A stretch of DNA of 64,000 nucleotides from 2-02-FULL-66-14 sp964651335 (lineage in GTDB: Bacteria; Pseudomonadota; Gammaproteobacteria; Burkholderiales; SG8-39), in assembly GCA_964651335.1 (NCBI GenBank), contig CAZYVT010000004.1:1-64000 (forward strand), in the 5' to 3' direction. A program made the translations under genes and the position numbers. Shown here one piece after another: positions 52,768-60,458 of the stretch (its first letter is position 1; every line of letters starts with the position of its first letter). Under the pieces are notes generated by a model. It saw nothing but the letters and a program-made list of their open reading frames with translations, had not been told where the DNA came from and made no database searches.

Positions 52768-53229
52768 ATGAAGAGCATGAGCATGCTTGGATTGACCGGG
52801 ATGTTTTCCTTGTTCTGCGGCAGCGTTTGGGCGCAAAGCCCCATGAGTTGCGAGCTTGCCGGCGCGCTGACGGGGAGCGGCGCCAGGAAAGTCTATGCCG
52901 CAAAGGCGAATCTGCGCTGTCCGGCCGACGTCAACGCCATGGAGATCGAGGAGATTTCGGCGGATGCGAAGATTGTAGAGTCACCGCAACGCCAGGCGAA
53001 ACTCACGATGAACTGGAGCTACGTCTATCGGCGCAAGCCGTCGCGGGGCGCGGTTACGTTCGACGTGTACGCAGGCGAAGCGCTGCTGAAGTCCTGCCCG
53101 TCCGCGATTCTCGATGCGAATTTCAGCGACACCTCGTCGTCTTCGGATTCCGCGGAATGCGATCTGCCCGCGGACAGCTACGCGAAGATCGACCGCATCG
53201 TGTTCCGCATTAAAGGCTCGTACCGTTGA
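52768..53229 (+). CDS. Exported protein of unknown function, paralogue of 63408-63869
   Basis: A 153-residue protein with signal peptide (residues 1-22, ending VWAQ) and a mature part containing five Cys (CELAG, RCPADV, SCPSA, ECDLPA), so a disulfide-bonded periplasmic or secreted protein. The sequence is about 85% the same as the protein at 63408-63869, and both are preceded by a similar AAGACCACGAG leader and followed by a second signal-peptide gene. No family is recognised. It starts 36 nt after the IS3 relic. Confidence 0.7.
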   Translation: MKSMSMLGLTGMFSLFCGSVWAQSPMSCELAGALTGSGARKVYAAKANLRCPADVNAMEIEEISADAKIVESPQRQAKLTMNWSYVYRRKPSRGAVTFDVYAGEALLKSCPSAILDANFSDTSSSSDSAECDLPADSYAKIDRIVFRIKGSYR

Positions 53230-53269
53230 GAGACCGCACTTTGCTCTTGCATACTTGATGGGGAAAACC

Positions 53270-53698
53270 ATGAAACCACAACACACCGCCCGCCGCTGGC
53301 TCGCCGTCTGCCTGGGCATTTTTCTGGGCGTCCTGTCCATGAATGCAACAGCGCAGACGCTCACCGGTGCGCAAGCGCGGAAGTCGCCGCAGGCGGAGGT
53401 CTTCCTCGCCTATGAAAAGGCGTTGCTCTGGCAGGGCATAGACGCCGCGGGCGCCCACATGACCGCAGAGAGGCTGGAGGGCATGAAAGCACAGATCCAG
53501 CAATTCGGCGCGGACGGCTTCAAACAAATGCAGGCCGAAAGGCGCAAGAGCACGCCGCAGGGCGAGGCGCGCCGCAAGCAGATCGAGAAAGTGGTTGTGG
53601 ACGGCGACAACGCCGTGCTGGAGGCGCGGAACGGGCCGAACGATGTCGACGTGGCGCGACTGGTCAAGACCAAGGATGGTTGGAAGATCGCAAAGTAA
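53270..53698 (+). CDS. Exported protein of unknown function
   Basis: A 142-residue protein from the ATG at 53270 (53258 possible). The signal peptide (RRWLAVCLGIFLGVLSMNATAQ) is nearly the same as that at 63881-64000. The mature part (AEVFLAYEKALLWQGIDAAGAHMTAERLEGMKAQIQQFG, and KVVVDGDNAVLEARNGPNDVDVARLVKTKDGWKIAK) has the look of DUF4878/NTF2-like periplasmic proteins, weakly. It follows the preceding secreted protein by 40 nt. Confidence 0.6.
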   Translation: MKPQHTARRWLAVCLGIFLGVLSMNATAQTLTGAQARKSPQAEVFLAYEKALLWQGIDAAGAHMTAERLEGMKAQIQQFGADGFKQMQAERRKSTPQGEARRKQIEKVVVDGDNAVLEARNGPNDVDVARLVKTKDGWKIAK

Positions 53699-53705
53699 GG
53701 ACCCG

Positions 53706-54010
53706 ATGGCCATGGCCGATGACGATAAACCATCATTGGGGTTCTCGTGCCCCCGATGCGTCAGCGGAAATGTCAGGCGCCGGCAAAGCGTTACAGTAAG
53801 TCAGTTGGCGTTTGGTTCGGCGCTGTCGCCTTGCTGTTCGTGCTCGCTCTGGGCGCGTCAGGGTCCTATAGCGGAGCGTCAAAACCCAGTCCCTTGCTGG
53901 TTGTCCTGCTCTTCATGCTTTTCGTCGTGGGAATCGGGGCTGTCATGGCGCCTTTCAGCCTCGCGTTCGGAAAGAACCGCTGCAAAGACTGCGGGCACAA
54001 GTGGCGCTGA
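53706..54010 (+). pseudogene. Zinc-ribbon membrane protein gene with a frameshift
   Basis: One frame from 53706 reads MAMADDDKPSLGFSCPRC and gives the first CxxC. Another, open from 53747 and ending at 54010, gives a hydrophobic segment (VALLFVLALGASGS, LLVVLLFMLFVVGIGAVMAPFSLAFG) and the second Cys pair CKDCGHKWR. Together they make a sensible protein of about 100 residues with an N-terminal half-ribbon, one or two membrane helices and a C-terminal half-ribbon. The shift lies around 53780-53800. It may be a true mutation or a sequencing error. A truncated copy of the 3' end is at 56303-56397. Confidence 0.65.
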
Positions 54011-54043
54011 CCGCCGCCCCTGCTCAAAAACGGGAGAACTCAA

Positions 54044-55054
54044 ATGAATCGACTTAGGGGCGCAATCACGATCTCCAGGGCCATCGCCGCCGCCGCCCTG
54101 CTTGCGTCGGCGCCGGTACATGCCGGCAAGATCACCACCGAGTCCAGCAAGGATGGCCGGCAGAATATCGAGACGCTGGAATTCAACGACAAGGGGCACA
54201 TTCGCATCACCAGTAACGGCCTCGATTCATTGGGCATGATCGCGCGCGACAAGCGCATCTATTTCTTTGGCGAACTCAAGGGCAAGCCCAAGGTGGTGGA
54301 CATGCTGGCCGCCCTCAAGAAGATCCAGGACAAGGGCATGAAGCGGCCCGAGAGCGACCCGGCGGTCGAGGAAATCGCCGACATCAAGCCGACAGGCCGC
54401 AAGGAAACCATCGCCGGCATCGAGGGCGAGGCGCATGTGGTGACCTGGACGCTGGCGGGCAAGAAACGCACCGAGGAGATCGTGCTGACGCGCGACCAGC
54501 GCCTGGCGGGGGTCATCAAGGGGCTCAGCCTCGATCCCGGCCTGATGAGCCAGAAGCCGAGGAAGGCCGAGCTGAAGGAACAGGTGCATGCGCTTGGGGC
54601 GTTCCTGCTCAAGTCGCCGACCAGCGTGGTGACCTCCGCCGATTTCAGCCCGACGCCGGACGCGCGCTTCGCGCTCAAGGCCAAGCCCGGCGACGACGTG
54701 GACACGATCATGGAAATCGTGATGTCGGCCGCGTTCGGCGCAGTGGGCGCGGCGGCGAGTGGACAGGACGGGGCCAAGGCCGCGGCGGCGAAGGAGGCTG
54801 GCGGCAAGCCGCCGAGCAAAGTGAAAGTGTCGTCCGATGACATCAAAGCCTGTGACCTGAAAAAGATGCCAATGGCCCAATGCCGAGCCATGCTGGTCCG
54901 CAAATACGGCAAACCTACGGAAGAAGACGCTTCCAGCTTCGCGTGGGAAAAGTTCCGCGGCGCCGATGCGCCTGGGACCTGCTACAGCTTCTCAGTGAGT
55001 TATGGGGGGAAGGAAGTCAGCGGCTACAGTTTCGCGACGGACAGTTGCGAATGA
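54044..55054 (+). CDS. Exported protein of unknown function, paralogue of 56430-57827
   Basis: This 336-residue protein has a signal peptide ending PVHAG. Residues 28-225 match the start of the protein at 56430-57827 closely (KDGRQNIETLEFN, GLDSLGMIARDKRIYFFGELKGKP, KRPESDPAVEEIADIKPTGRKETIAGIEGEAHVVTWTLAGKKRTEEIVLTRD, HALGAFLLKSPTSVVTSADF). After an Ala/Gly-rich linker the C-terminal 90 residues differ and include CDLKKMPMAQCRAML and TCYSFSVSYGGKEVSGYSF, probably disulfide-linked. Periplasmic function unknown. It lies 33 nt after the zinc-ribbon gene. Confidence 0.7.
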   Translation: MNRLRGAITISRAIAAAALLASAPVHAGKITTESSKDGRQNIETLEFNDKGHIRITSNGLDSLGMIARDKRIYFFGELKGKPKVVDMLAALKKIQDKGMKRPESDPAVEEIADIKPTGRKETIAGIEGEAHVVTWTLAGKKRTEEIVLTRDQRLAGVIKGLSLDPGLMSQKPRKAELKEQVHALGAFLLKSPTSVVTSADFSPTPDARFALKAKPGDDVDTIMEIVMSAAFGAVGAAASGQDGAKAAAAKEAGGKPPSKVKVSSDDIKACDLKKMPMAQCRAMLVRKYGKPTEEDASSFAWEKFRGADAPGTCYSFSVSYGGKEVSGYSFATDSCE

Positions 55055-55180
55055 GTCCGCGAAGCGCGGGCAGGCGTGCTGCGGCCAGGCCGGCGCGCGC
55101 GGGCGCAAGCGGCCCCGCAGGCGACGGCTCGAGTCCAGGTTATTGAAGCTATCCGCGCGCTCCCCGCATCTTCGGCGACG

Positions 55181-55582
55181 ATGACCTTCTTCGAGCATCA
55201 GCACGTCGCACGGCGCAATACGCGCTTCATGGTCGTGCTTTTCGTGCTCGCGGTGGTCGGCGTCGTCATTGCGATGGACGCCTTCATCGCCTCGATCGTC
55301 GTGTGGGGAGAGATCGACAATATGCCCGACGGCGCGCAGGTTCGCCTGATCGACGCCTACCTCTCCGTGCCCGCGCCGGTGTACCTGTGGGGCGCAGGCA
55401 TTACGTTCTCGCTGATCGTCGTCGAAAGCATCCGGCAGACGTTCAAGCTGCGGGCGGGCGGCGCGGCGATCGCGACGGCCTTCGGCGCGCGGCGCATTGC
55501 GCCCGACACGGGCGAGGCCGCGCTCAAGGCGCGTCATTCCCTGGTAAGTACTGAAGCTGATACGATTGTTTCCGTTTCGTGA
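55181..55582 (+). pseudogene. N-terminal fragment of an M48-type membrane peptidase
   Basis: The frame begins MTFFEHQHVARRNTRFMVVLFVLAVVG, the usual start of large HtpX/M48 peptidases, with two membrane helices (residues 17-40 and 68-85), then FKLRAGGAAIATAFGARRIAP typical of the region before the catalytic domain. It ends after 133 codons at about EAALKARH, well before any HExxH site. The remainder is absent; the break lies near short repeats at 55568 and next to parDE. Confidence 0.6.
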
Positions 55583-55650
55583 GCTGACCCAGAGTACGCC
55601 CGCTGCCACCGCATTAGCGTGCTCTATTTTCCGTTTTCTGAATTGACCCC
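55568..55650 (+). repeat. Two short related direct repeats at a deletion junction
   Basis: TTTCCGTTTCGTGAGCTGACCC (about 55568-55589) and TTTCCGTTTTCTGAATTGACCC (about 55628-55649) differ at few positions and lie between the broken M48 fragment and the parE end. They look like remains of mobile-element ends, but no family can be named. Confidence 0.4.
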
Positions 55651-55651
55651 G

Positions 55652-55954
55652 TCAAAGACGCCGTGGCGCGTCCATACGCTCGTGCAACACGCGGATCACG
55701 GCAATCCCGTAGTCGGTGATGCGGAAATAGATCGCGTGTCGCCCCACCCGGCTGCGGCGATACCCTTTACGGATGTAATCGCAGGACGTGCCGAGCTGCG
55801 GATTGTTTGCGAGTTGATCGAAGGCGGCGTTGATCTCATCGGTGTAACGATGAGCCTGCTCGATTCCCCATTCGTCGAGCGTGTACAGCCAGATGCCTTC
55901 AAGATCGCGCGCCGCTGCCGGGGCTAATCGGTAGTCAGCGCGCTTTTTGGGCAC
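55652..55954 (-). CDS. parE: ParE/RelE-superfamily toxin
   Basis: From the GTG at 55954, 100 residues: YRLAPAAARDLEGIWLYTLDEWGIEQAHRY, then LANNPQLGTSCDYIRKGYRRSRVGRHAIYFRI, and VIRVLHERMDAPRRL, the complete ParE pattern, including the Arg-rich strands and HERMD near the end. ParE toxins poison DNA gyrase. Its start lies 20 nt inside the antitoxin gene, as usual. An alternative ATG further upstream would read through the antitoxin frame and is unlikely. Confidence 0.9.
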   Translation of the reverse strand: MPKKRADYRLAPAAARDLEGIWLYTLDEWGIEQAHRYTDEINAAFDQLANNPQLGTSCDYIRKGYRRSRVGRHAIYFRITDYGIAVIRVLHERMDAPRRL

Positions 55955-56192
55955 GCTTGGCGGCCATGTCCTGCTTGAAGTGTGCCGCGTCGAAGGGCCG
56001 CGGATCCCCGCTCGCTTCACCCTTGATTAGCTCAGCGCGAACTGCCTCTATTTCCGCGTTACGCGCCTGGTCGCGGCGGATCAGGTCGCGGACGTATTCA
56101 CTGTCATTGGTGAAACCTCCGGCCTCGATCTGCGCCTTGATCCACTCGTCCTGCTGGTCGGTGACGGTAATGGTCTTGCGGGTGGTTCCCAT
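55935..56192 (-). CDS. parD: ParD-like antitoxin
   Basis: The ATG at 56192 gives 85 residues: an N-terminal ribbon-helix-helix (RKTITVTDQQDEWIKAQIEAGGFTNDSEYVRDLIRRDQ) typical of ParD/CC2985, and a C-terminal toxin-binding tail (KGEASGDPRPFDAAHFKQDMAAKRAQ). It binds its own promoter and neutralises ParE. A palindromic site at about 56224-56244 is a likely operator. Confidence 0.9.
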   Translation of the reverse strand: MGTTRKTITVTDQQDEWIKAQIEAGGFTNDSEYVRDLIRRDQARNAEIEAVRAELIKGEASGDPRPFDAAHFKQDMAAKRAQKAR

Positions 56193-56223
56193 CCTGGCCT
56201 CCAAGGGGCTGCGTTAAAAAGCA

Positions 56224-56244
56224 TACTATTGAAGTAGAATAGCA
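56224..56244. promoter_or_regulatory. Possible ParD operator
   Basis: CTATT (56226-56230) and AATAG (56238-56242) form an inverted repeat with a 7-nt spacer, which extends to TACTATT/AATAGCA with one mismatch. It lies 32 nt upstream of the antitoxin start in an AT-rich pocket. ParD-type ribbon-helix-helix proteins bind such sites, so autoregulation is likely. Confidence 0.45.
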
Positions 56245-56302
56245 CGATTCTGACATGCCCGGAAAGCGGGGCTATGTGTTACGCGCCTCTAGAAACGATA
56301 AT

Positions 56303-56397
56303 TGCTTTTCGTTGTGGGAATCGGGGCTGTCATGGCGCCTTTCAGCCTCGCTTTCGGGAAGAACGGCTGCAAAGAATGCGGGCACAAGTGGCGCTGA
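56303..56397 (+). pseudogene. Truncated second copy of the zinc-ribbon gene 3' end
   Basis: Bases 56303-56397 match 53916-54010 with few changes and encode the last 31 residues (LLFVVGIGAVMAPFSLAFGKNGCKECGHKWR, then stop). There is no upstream half. It lies directly before the paralogue at 56430, so the duplicated block started inside the zinc-ribbon gene. Confidence 0.8.
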
Positions 56398-56429
56398 TCG
56401 CTGCCCCTGCTCGACACTGGAGAACTCCA

Positions 56430-57827
56430 ATGAATTCACGCAGCAGCGTATTCACCATGTCTAGAGTCATCGCCGCCGCAGCGCTGCTTGCCTCGGCGCC
56501 GGGCCATGCCGGCAAGATCGTCACGGAGTCCAGCAAGGATGGCCGGCAGAACATCGAGACGCTGGAGTTCAACGCGAAGGGACAGGTGCGCGTCACCAGC
56601 AACGGCCTCGATTCGATGGGCATGATTGCGCGCGACAATCGCCTGTACTTTTTCGGCGAACTGAAAGGCAAGCCGGTGGTGGTGGACCTGCTGGCAGCGG
56701 TCAGGAAGCTCAGCGAGCAGGGCGCCAAGAGGCCAGAGAGCGACCCCGCAGTCGAGGAAATCACCGACATCAAGCCAACCGGCCGCAAGCTGACCATCGC
56801 CGGGATTGACGGCGAGGTGCATACGGTGACCTGGGCGCTGGCAGGGAAAAAGCGAACCGAAGAGATCGTGCTGACGCGCGACCCGCGCCTGGCGGCGGTG
56901 ATCAAGGGCATGAGCCTCGACCCGGGCCTGATGAGCCAGAAACCGAGCAAGGCAGAGCTCAGGGAACAGGTGCATGCGCTTGGAGCATTTCTGCTGAAAT
57001 CGCCGACGAGTGTGGTGACTTCCGCCGATTTCGGCCCGACGCCAGACGAGCGTTTCGCGCTCAAGGCACAGCCTAGTGACAACGTCGACACAATCCTGGA
57101 GATCGTGATGTCGGCCGCGCTAGCCCCAATCGGTGCGGCCATGGACGCCGTGGCGGACGCAACGGGAAAGGCCTTGAGTGGGGCGGCTGCGAAGCCTGAG
57201 CCGGAAGCGCCGGCGGAGCCTCTTGAGCCGACGCTCGAAGAGGCCAACCGCAAGCTGCTGGCAATCAGCCCGGCCTTCGGATTGCAGCTGAAGGCGCCAC
57301 CCATTGCGGACTATGCCGCCAAGGGATGGGCAGCGATCAATGTCGGCGCGGTTTCCATGTTCACGCCGCCCGGATGGAAGCTGGACGAGCAGGATACGCA
57401 AGGAGATTCCAGTGCATCGGCGGGACTGGTCGCGCCCGGCAACGACATGTACATCGAGCTGCGCTTTTTCCGTGATACCCCGCGCCGCGACGGCATCGCG
57501 TTCGAAGAAGCCAGCGACAATTACGCTAGCGCGAAAGAGCGCAAAGACAGAGGAATCATGTTGGGCTATGCGCCGTTGAGTGTGGACGGATCGTTCGGCC
57601 ACGTTGAAATCATGAACTCCGGCGGCGTCGAGAAGAACCCCGACGGCACCCTGGCCCACCGCATGAACAGGTTCCAGGGCACCAAGCGGGTCGGGGAGGA
57701 CATCCTCAAAGTGGACTTCAAGGCAACCTTTGCTCAAGCCGACCAGGAAAAATTCGGCGCCGTGATCCTGGACATCATCCGATCGATCCAGTTCAGGAAC
57801 GTCAACGCCGTCAAGGCCGCCAAATGA
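56430..57827 (+). CDS. Exported two-domain protein of unknown function, paralogue of 54044-55054
   Basis: A 465-residue exported protein from the ATG at 56430, with a signal peptide ending PGHAG. Residues 28-225 are the shared domain also found at 54044. An Ala/Glu/Pro linker follows and a different C-terminal domain of about 190 residues: INVGAVSMFTPPGWKLDEQ, MYIELRFFRDTPRRDGIAFEEASDNYASAKERKDR, SFGHVEIMNSGGVE and DFKATFAQADQEKFGAVILDIIRSIQ, like periplasmic lipid- or protein-binding PsbP/Mog1-type folds. Ribosome site CTGGAGAA. The shared domain with swapped C-termini suggests the N-domain is a module. Confidence 0.7.
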   Translation: MNSRSSVFTMSRVIAAAALLASAPGHAGKIVTESSKDGRQNIETLEFNAKGQVRVTSNGLDSMGMIARDNRLYFFGELKGKPVVVDLLAAVRKLSEQGAKRPESDPAVEEITDIKPTGRKLTIAGIDGEVHTVTWALAGKKRTEEIVLTRDPRLAAVIKGMSLDPGLMSQKPSKAELREQVHALGAFLLKSPTSVVTSADFGPTPDERFALKAQPSDNVDTILEIVMSAALAPIGAAMDAVADATGKALSGAAAKPEPEAPAEPLEPTLEEANRKLLAISPAFGLQLKAPPIADYAAKGWAAINVGAVSMFTPPGWKLDEQDTQGDSSASAGLVAPGNDMYIELRFFRDTPRRDGIAFEEASDNYASAKERKDRGIMLGYAPLSVDGSFGHVEIMNSGGVEKNPDGTLAHRMNRFQGTKRVGEDILKVDFKATFAQADQEKFGAVILDIIRSIQFRNVNAVKAAK

Positions 57828-57856
57828 TGAGTCAAAGGACGCGGGAGTGAGTTGAG

Positions 57857-58087
57857 ATGGTCAAGCTCGAGCTGTTCCGGAAGGGGGATGTCTACATCGA
57901 CTACCCGTTCGAGGACATGAAGTTCCGGTTCGACAAGGCGAGCAACAAGGTGTTCGTGCGCTGCTACGGCAAGAAGGAAGTGGAGATCGATCAGAGCAAC
58001 GAGCATTTCAACGAGGCCATCCAGGCAGGCAAGGTGATCACGAAAGAGCAGTATCTGAGCGACGACCCCGCTCCCGACAGCGCCTGA
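57857..58087 (+). CDS. Small conserved protein, paralogue of 62185-62406
   Basis: A 76-residue protein (VKLELFRKGDVYIDYPFEDMKFRFD..., FNEAIQAGKVITKEQYLSDD). It is charged, has no signal or membrane segment, and is nearly the same as the product at 62185-62406, including the 15 bases before the start (GGGAGTGAGTTGAG). Unknown function, perhaps a cytosolic partner of the secreted proteins or of LemA/TPM genes. It starts 29 nt after the preceding gene. Confidence 0.65.
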   Translation: MVKLELFRKGDVYIDYPFEDMKFRFDKASNKVFVRCYGKKEVEIDQSNEHFNEAIQAGKVITKEQYLSDDPAPDSA

Positions 58088-58110
58088 AGCCGCCGACAAG
58101 CAAAGCGGCT
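58088..58110 (+). terminator. Possible hairpin after the small conserved gene
   Basis: AGCCGC (58088-58093) and GCGGCT (58105-58110) pair around an 11-nt loop one base after the stop codon. No T-run follows, so it is only a weak terminator candidate. Confidence 0.25.
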
Positions 58111-58179
58111 GTTGCCCGTGCGCCTGCGCTTAGCTGAACCGGATCATCGGGTGCAGCATTCGTCAGACGGAGGGCGATC

Positions 58180-58791
58180 ATGGGCAGGAAAATTCTCACG
58201 ACAATGGCGTTTGAGTTGACAGCGTTACTGTCGGCGTGCGGCTACAATGACCTGCAATCGACCGACGAGCAGATCAAGGCGGCGTGGGCGGAAGTGCTCA
58301 ACCAGTACCAGCGCCGCGTAGATCTGATCCCGAATCTCGTCGAGACGGTGAAGGGTTTTGCAGCGCAGGAGCAGCAGGTGCTGCTGGGTGTGACACAGGC
58401 GCGTTCCCGGGTGGGGTCGATCCAGGCGACGCCGGAACTCGTCAACGATCCGCAGGCGTTTGCCCGCTTCCAGGAAGCGCAGGGCGCTTTGTCCTCGGCG
58501 CTGTCAAGGCTGCTGTTGGTGGCCGAGAACTATCCGCAGTTGAAGTCCGACCGGAACTTCCGCGATCTGCAGGCGCAACTCGAAGGCACCGAAAACCGGA
58601 TCGCGGTGGCGCGCAACCGTTTCATCAAGGCGGTGCGCGAGTACAACCTCGTCGTGCGCCAATTCCCCAGCAACCTGACGGCGATGCTGTTCGGTTTGAA
58701 GGAGAAGCCCCAGTTCACGGTCGAGAACGACAAAGAGATCAGCAAGCCGCCGAAGGTCGATTTCGGCAAACCGGCGCCGGCGGAAAAGTAA
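58180..58791 (+). CDS. LemA-family lipoprotein
   Basis: A 203-residue protein with a lipobox-like ALLSACGYNDLQ at residues 15-26 and the LemA helical core: EQIKAAWAEVLNQYQRRVDLIPNLVETVKGFA, LVAENYPQLKSDRNFRDLQAQLEGTENRIAVARNRFIKAVREYNLVVRQFP and the C-terminal FGLKEKPQF. LemA proteins are inner-membrane or periplasmic and travel with TPM proteins, as here. The function is still unclear. It begins the lemA-TPM cluster. Confidence 0.93.
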   Translation: MGRKILTTMAFELTALLSACGYNDLQSTDEQIKAAWAEVLNQYQRRVDLIPNLVETVKGFAAQEQQVLLGVTQARSRVGSIQATPELVNDPQAFARFQEAQGALSSALSRLLLVAENYPQLKSDRNFRDLQAQLEGTENRIAVARNRFIKAVREYNLVVRQFPSNLTAMLFGLKEKPQFTVENDKEISKPPKVDFGKPAPAEK

Positions 58792-58795
58792 TGCA

Positions 58796-59887
58796 GTGAA
58801 CCTCATTGCTTCCACCCGGTCCCAGGCCGGGAGAAGGTGGTTTTTCCTGCTCGTTCTCATCCTGGCGCCGCTGCTGCTTGCCAGCGCGGGTGCTGAAGTC
58901 GCGATACCGCCGCTCACATCGCGCGTCACCGATCTCACCAACACGCTCAGTCCGCAGCAACGCGACGCGCTCGAGCAGAAGCTCGCCGCGTTCGAGGCCG
59001 CCAAGGGCAGCCAGATCGCCGTCCTGATCGTCCCGACCACGCAGCCGGAAGCGATCGAGCAGTATTCGATACGCGTGGTGGAGCAGTGGAAACTGGGTCG
59101 CAAGGGCGTGGACGATGGCGCGCTGCTGCTCGTCGCCAAAGACGACCGCAAGATACGGCTCGAAGTCGGGCGTGGTCTCGAAGGCGCAGTGCCCGATGCG
59201 GTGGCGAAGCGCATCACTGCCGACATCATCGCCCCGTATTTCAAAAAGGACGATTTCGCGGGCGGGATCACCGCCGGCGTCGAGCGCCTGATCAAGGTCG
59301 TCGAGGGCGAGCCGCTGCCTGAGCCGGTGGGCAAATCCCAACGCTCAAGCCGCGAGTTGGACGACGATTCCATCGCGATCGGCTTGGTCGTGGTCACCGC
59401 GATCGTGGCGATGGTGATAGTGGTTGGCGGCTTTCTGCGCCTCCGGCTCGGCCTTTTCGGCTGTGCTGCGGGCTGCACGGTGCTCGCAGGCGCCGCCGGC
59501 GGCGCCGTCTGGGCGATTACCGGAGTGACGTTTTGGGGCGTCTTTCTCGCGATCTGCGTCTTCATCTTGGGCCTGTTGGGCGGTGCGCTTGGCGGCGACG
59601 CCGGCAGCGGATGGCCGTGGGCCTGGCTCGGCCGTTTCGGCGTCTCCGCGGGGCTCGGGGGCGTCATCGGCGGCGTCGTCTGGGCCTATACTCAAGCGGC
59701 GAAGGCCGGTATTTTTTTCGCGATCGGCGGCTTCCTCTTGGGCATGTTCGGCATCAGCGGTGCCTTCAGCGGCGGCTCGTCGTCCGGCAGAAGCTGGTCC
59801 GGCGGCGGCTCGGGCAGCAGCTCGGGCGGCGGCTTTAGCGGCGGCGGCGGCGATTTCGGCGGCGGCGGCGCGTCGAGCAGTTGGTAG
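58796..59887 (+). CDS. TPM-domain (YgcG-like) membrane protein
   Basis: The GTG start at 58796 follows lemA by 4 nt. Signal peptide/helix at residues 15-36, then a TPM domain (about 45-175: LTSRVTDLTNTLSPQQRDALEQKLAAFEAAKGSQIAVLIVPT, VRKGVDDGALLLVAKDDRKIRLEVGRGLEGAVPDAVAKRI). The C-terminal half holds two to four membrane helices and ends in a long Gly/Ser tail finishing GGGGASSSW. TPM domains are linked to acid-phosphatase activity and membrane quality control; function here is unknown. Confidence 0.9.
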   Translation: MNLIASTRSQAGRRWFFLLVLILAPLLLASAGAEVAIPPLTSRVTDLTNTLSPQQRDALEQKLAAFEAAKGSQIAVLIVPTTQPEAIEQYSIRVVEQWKLGRKGVDDGALLLVAKDDRKIRLEVGRGLEGAVPDAVAKRITADIIAPYFKKDDFAGGITAGVERLIKVVEGEPLPEPVGKSQRSSRELDDDSIAIGLVVVTAIVAMVIVVGGFLRLRLGLFGCAAGCTVLAGAAGGAVWAITGVTFWGVFLAICVFILGLLGGALGGDAGSGWPWAWLGRFGVSAGLGGVIGGVVWAYTQAAKAGIFFAIGGFLLGMFGISGAFSGGSSSGRSWSGGGSGSSSGGGFSGGGGDFGGGGASSSW

Positions 59888-59948
59888 CTGCAATACGCAA
59901 CGCAAAGGGCGCAAAGGAAAGAAAGCACGCACAAAGGTTCAGAGGCCT

Positions 59949-60446
59949 ATGGATATCAAGCGCATCATCAAGCATCTGTTTGCTACGCGGTGGGCCGTCT
60001 CCCGCATGTTTCCCGCGGCGGCCATGAAGGCGATCGAAAACGCGATACGCGAATCGGAGCGCTCGCACGACGGCGAACTGCGCTTCGCCGTCGAGGGCGG
60101 CATAAAGCTCTGGTTATTGCTGCACGAACGAACGCCGCGGGCGCGGGCGACCGAAATCTTCGCGCAGCTCAGGGTGTGGGACACTGCGCACAACAGCGGC
60201 GTGCTGATCTACGTGCAGGCGGTGGACCGCCACATCGAAATCATCGCCGATCGCGGCATCAACGCGAAAGTGGAGCAGCGGCAGTGGGAGGCGATCGCCG
60301 GCCGCATGCAAACAGAGTTTCGCGCGCAACGCTATGAGGCCGGCGTGATCGAAGGCATGCGCGAGATCACCGCGCTCCTGGCGCAGTACTTCCCTCCCAC
60401 CTGCGCCAATCCGGACGAACTGCCCGATGCGCCAGTCGTTCTTTAG
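59949..60446 (+). CDS. Short TPM-domain protein
   Basis: A 165-residue soluble protein from the ATG at 59949, after 60 bp of purine-rich spacer. The TPM domain lacks a signal peptide and a Gly/Ser tail: AIENAIRESERSHDGELRFAVEG, RVWDTAHNSGVLIYVQAVDRHIEIIADRGINAKVEQRQWEAIAGRMQTEF. This type often follows lemA and a long TPM protein. It starts 61 nt after the first TPM gene and ends 12 nt before the third. Confidence 0.9.
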   Translation: MDIKRIIKHLFATRWAVSRMFPAAAMKAIENAIRESERSHDGELRFAVEGGIKLWLLLHERTPRARATEIFAQLRVWDTAHNSGVLIYVQAVDRHIEIIADRGINAKVEQRQWEAIAGRMQTEFRAQRYEAGVIEGMREITALLAQYFPPTCANPDELPDAPVVL

Positions 60447-60458
60447 ATCTGAGCGTAA

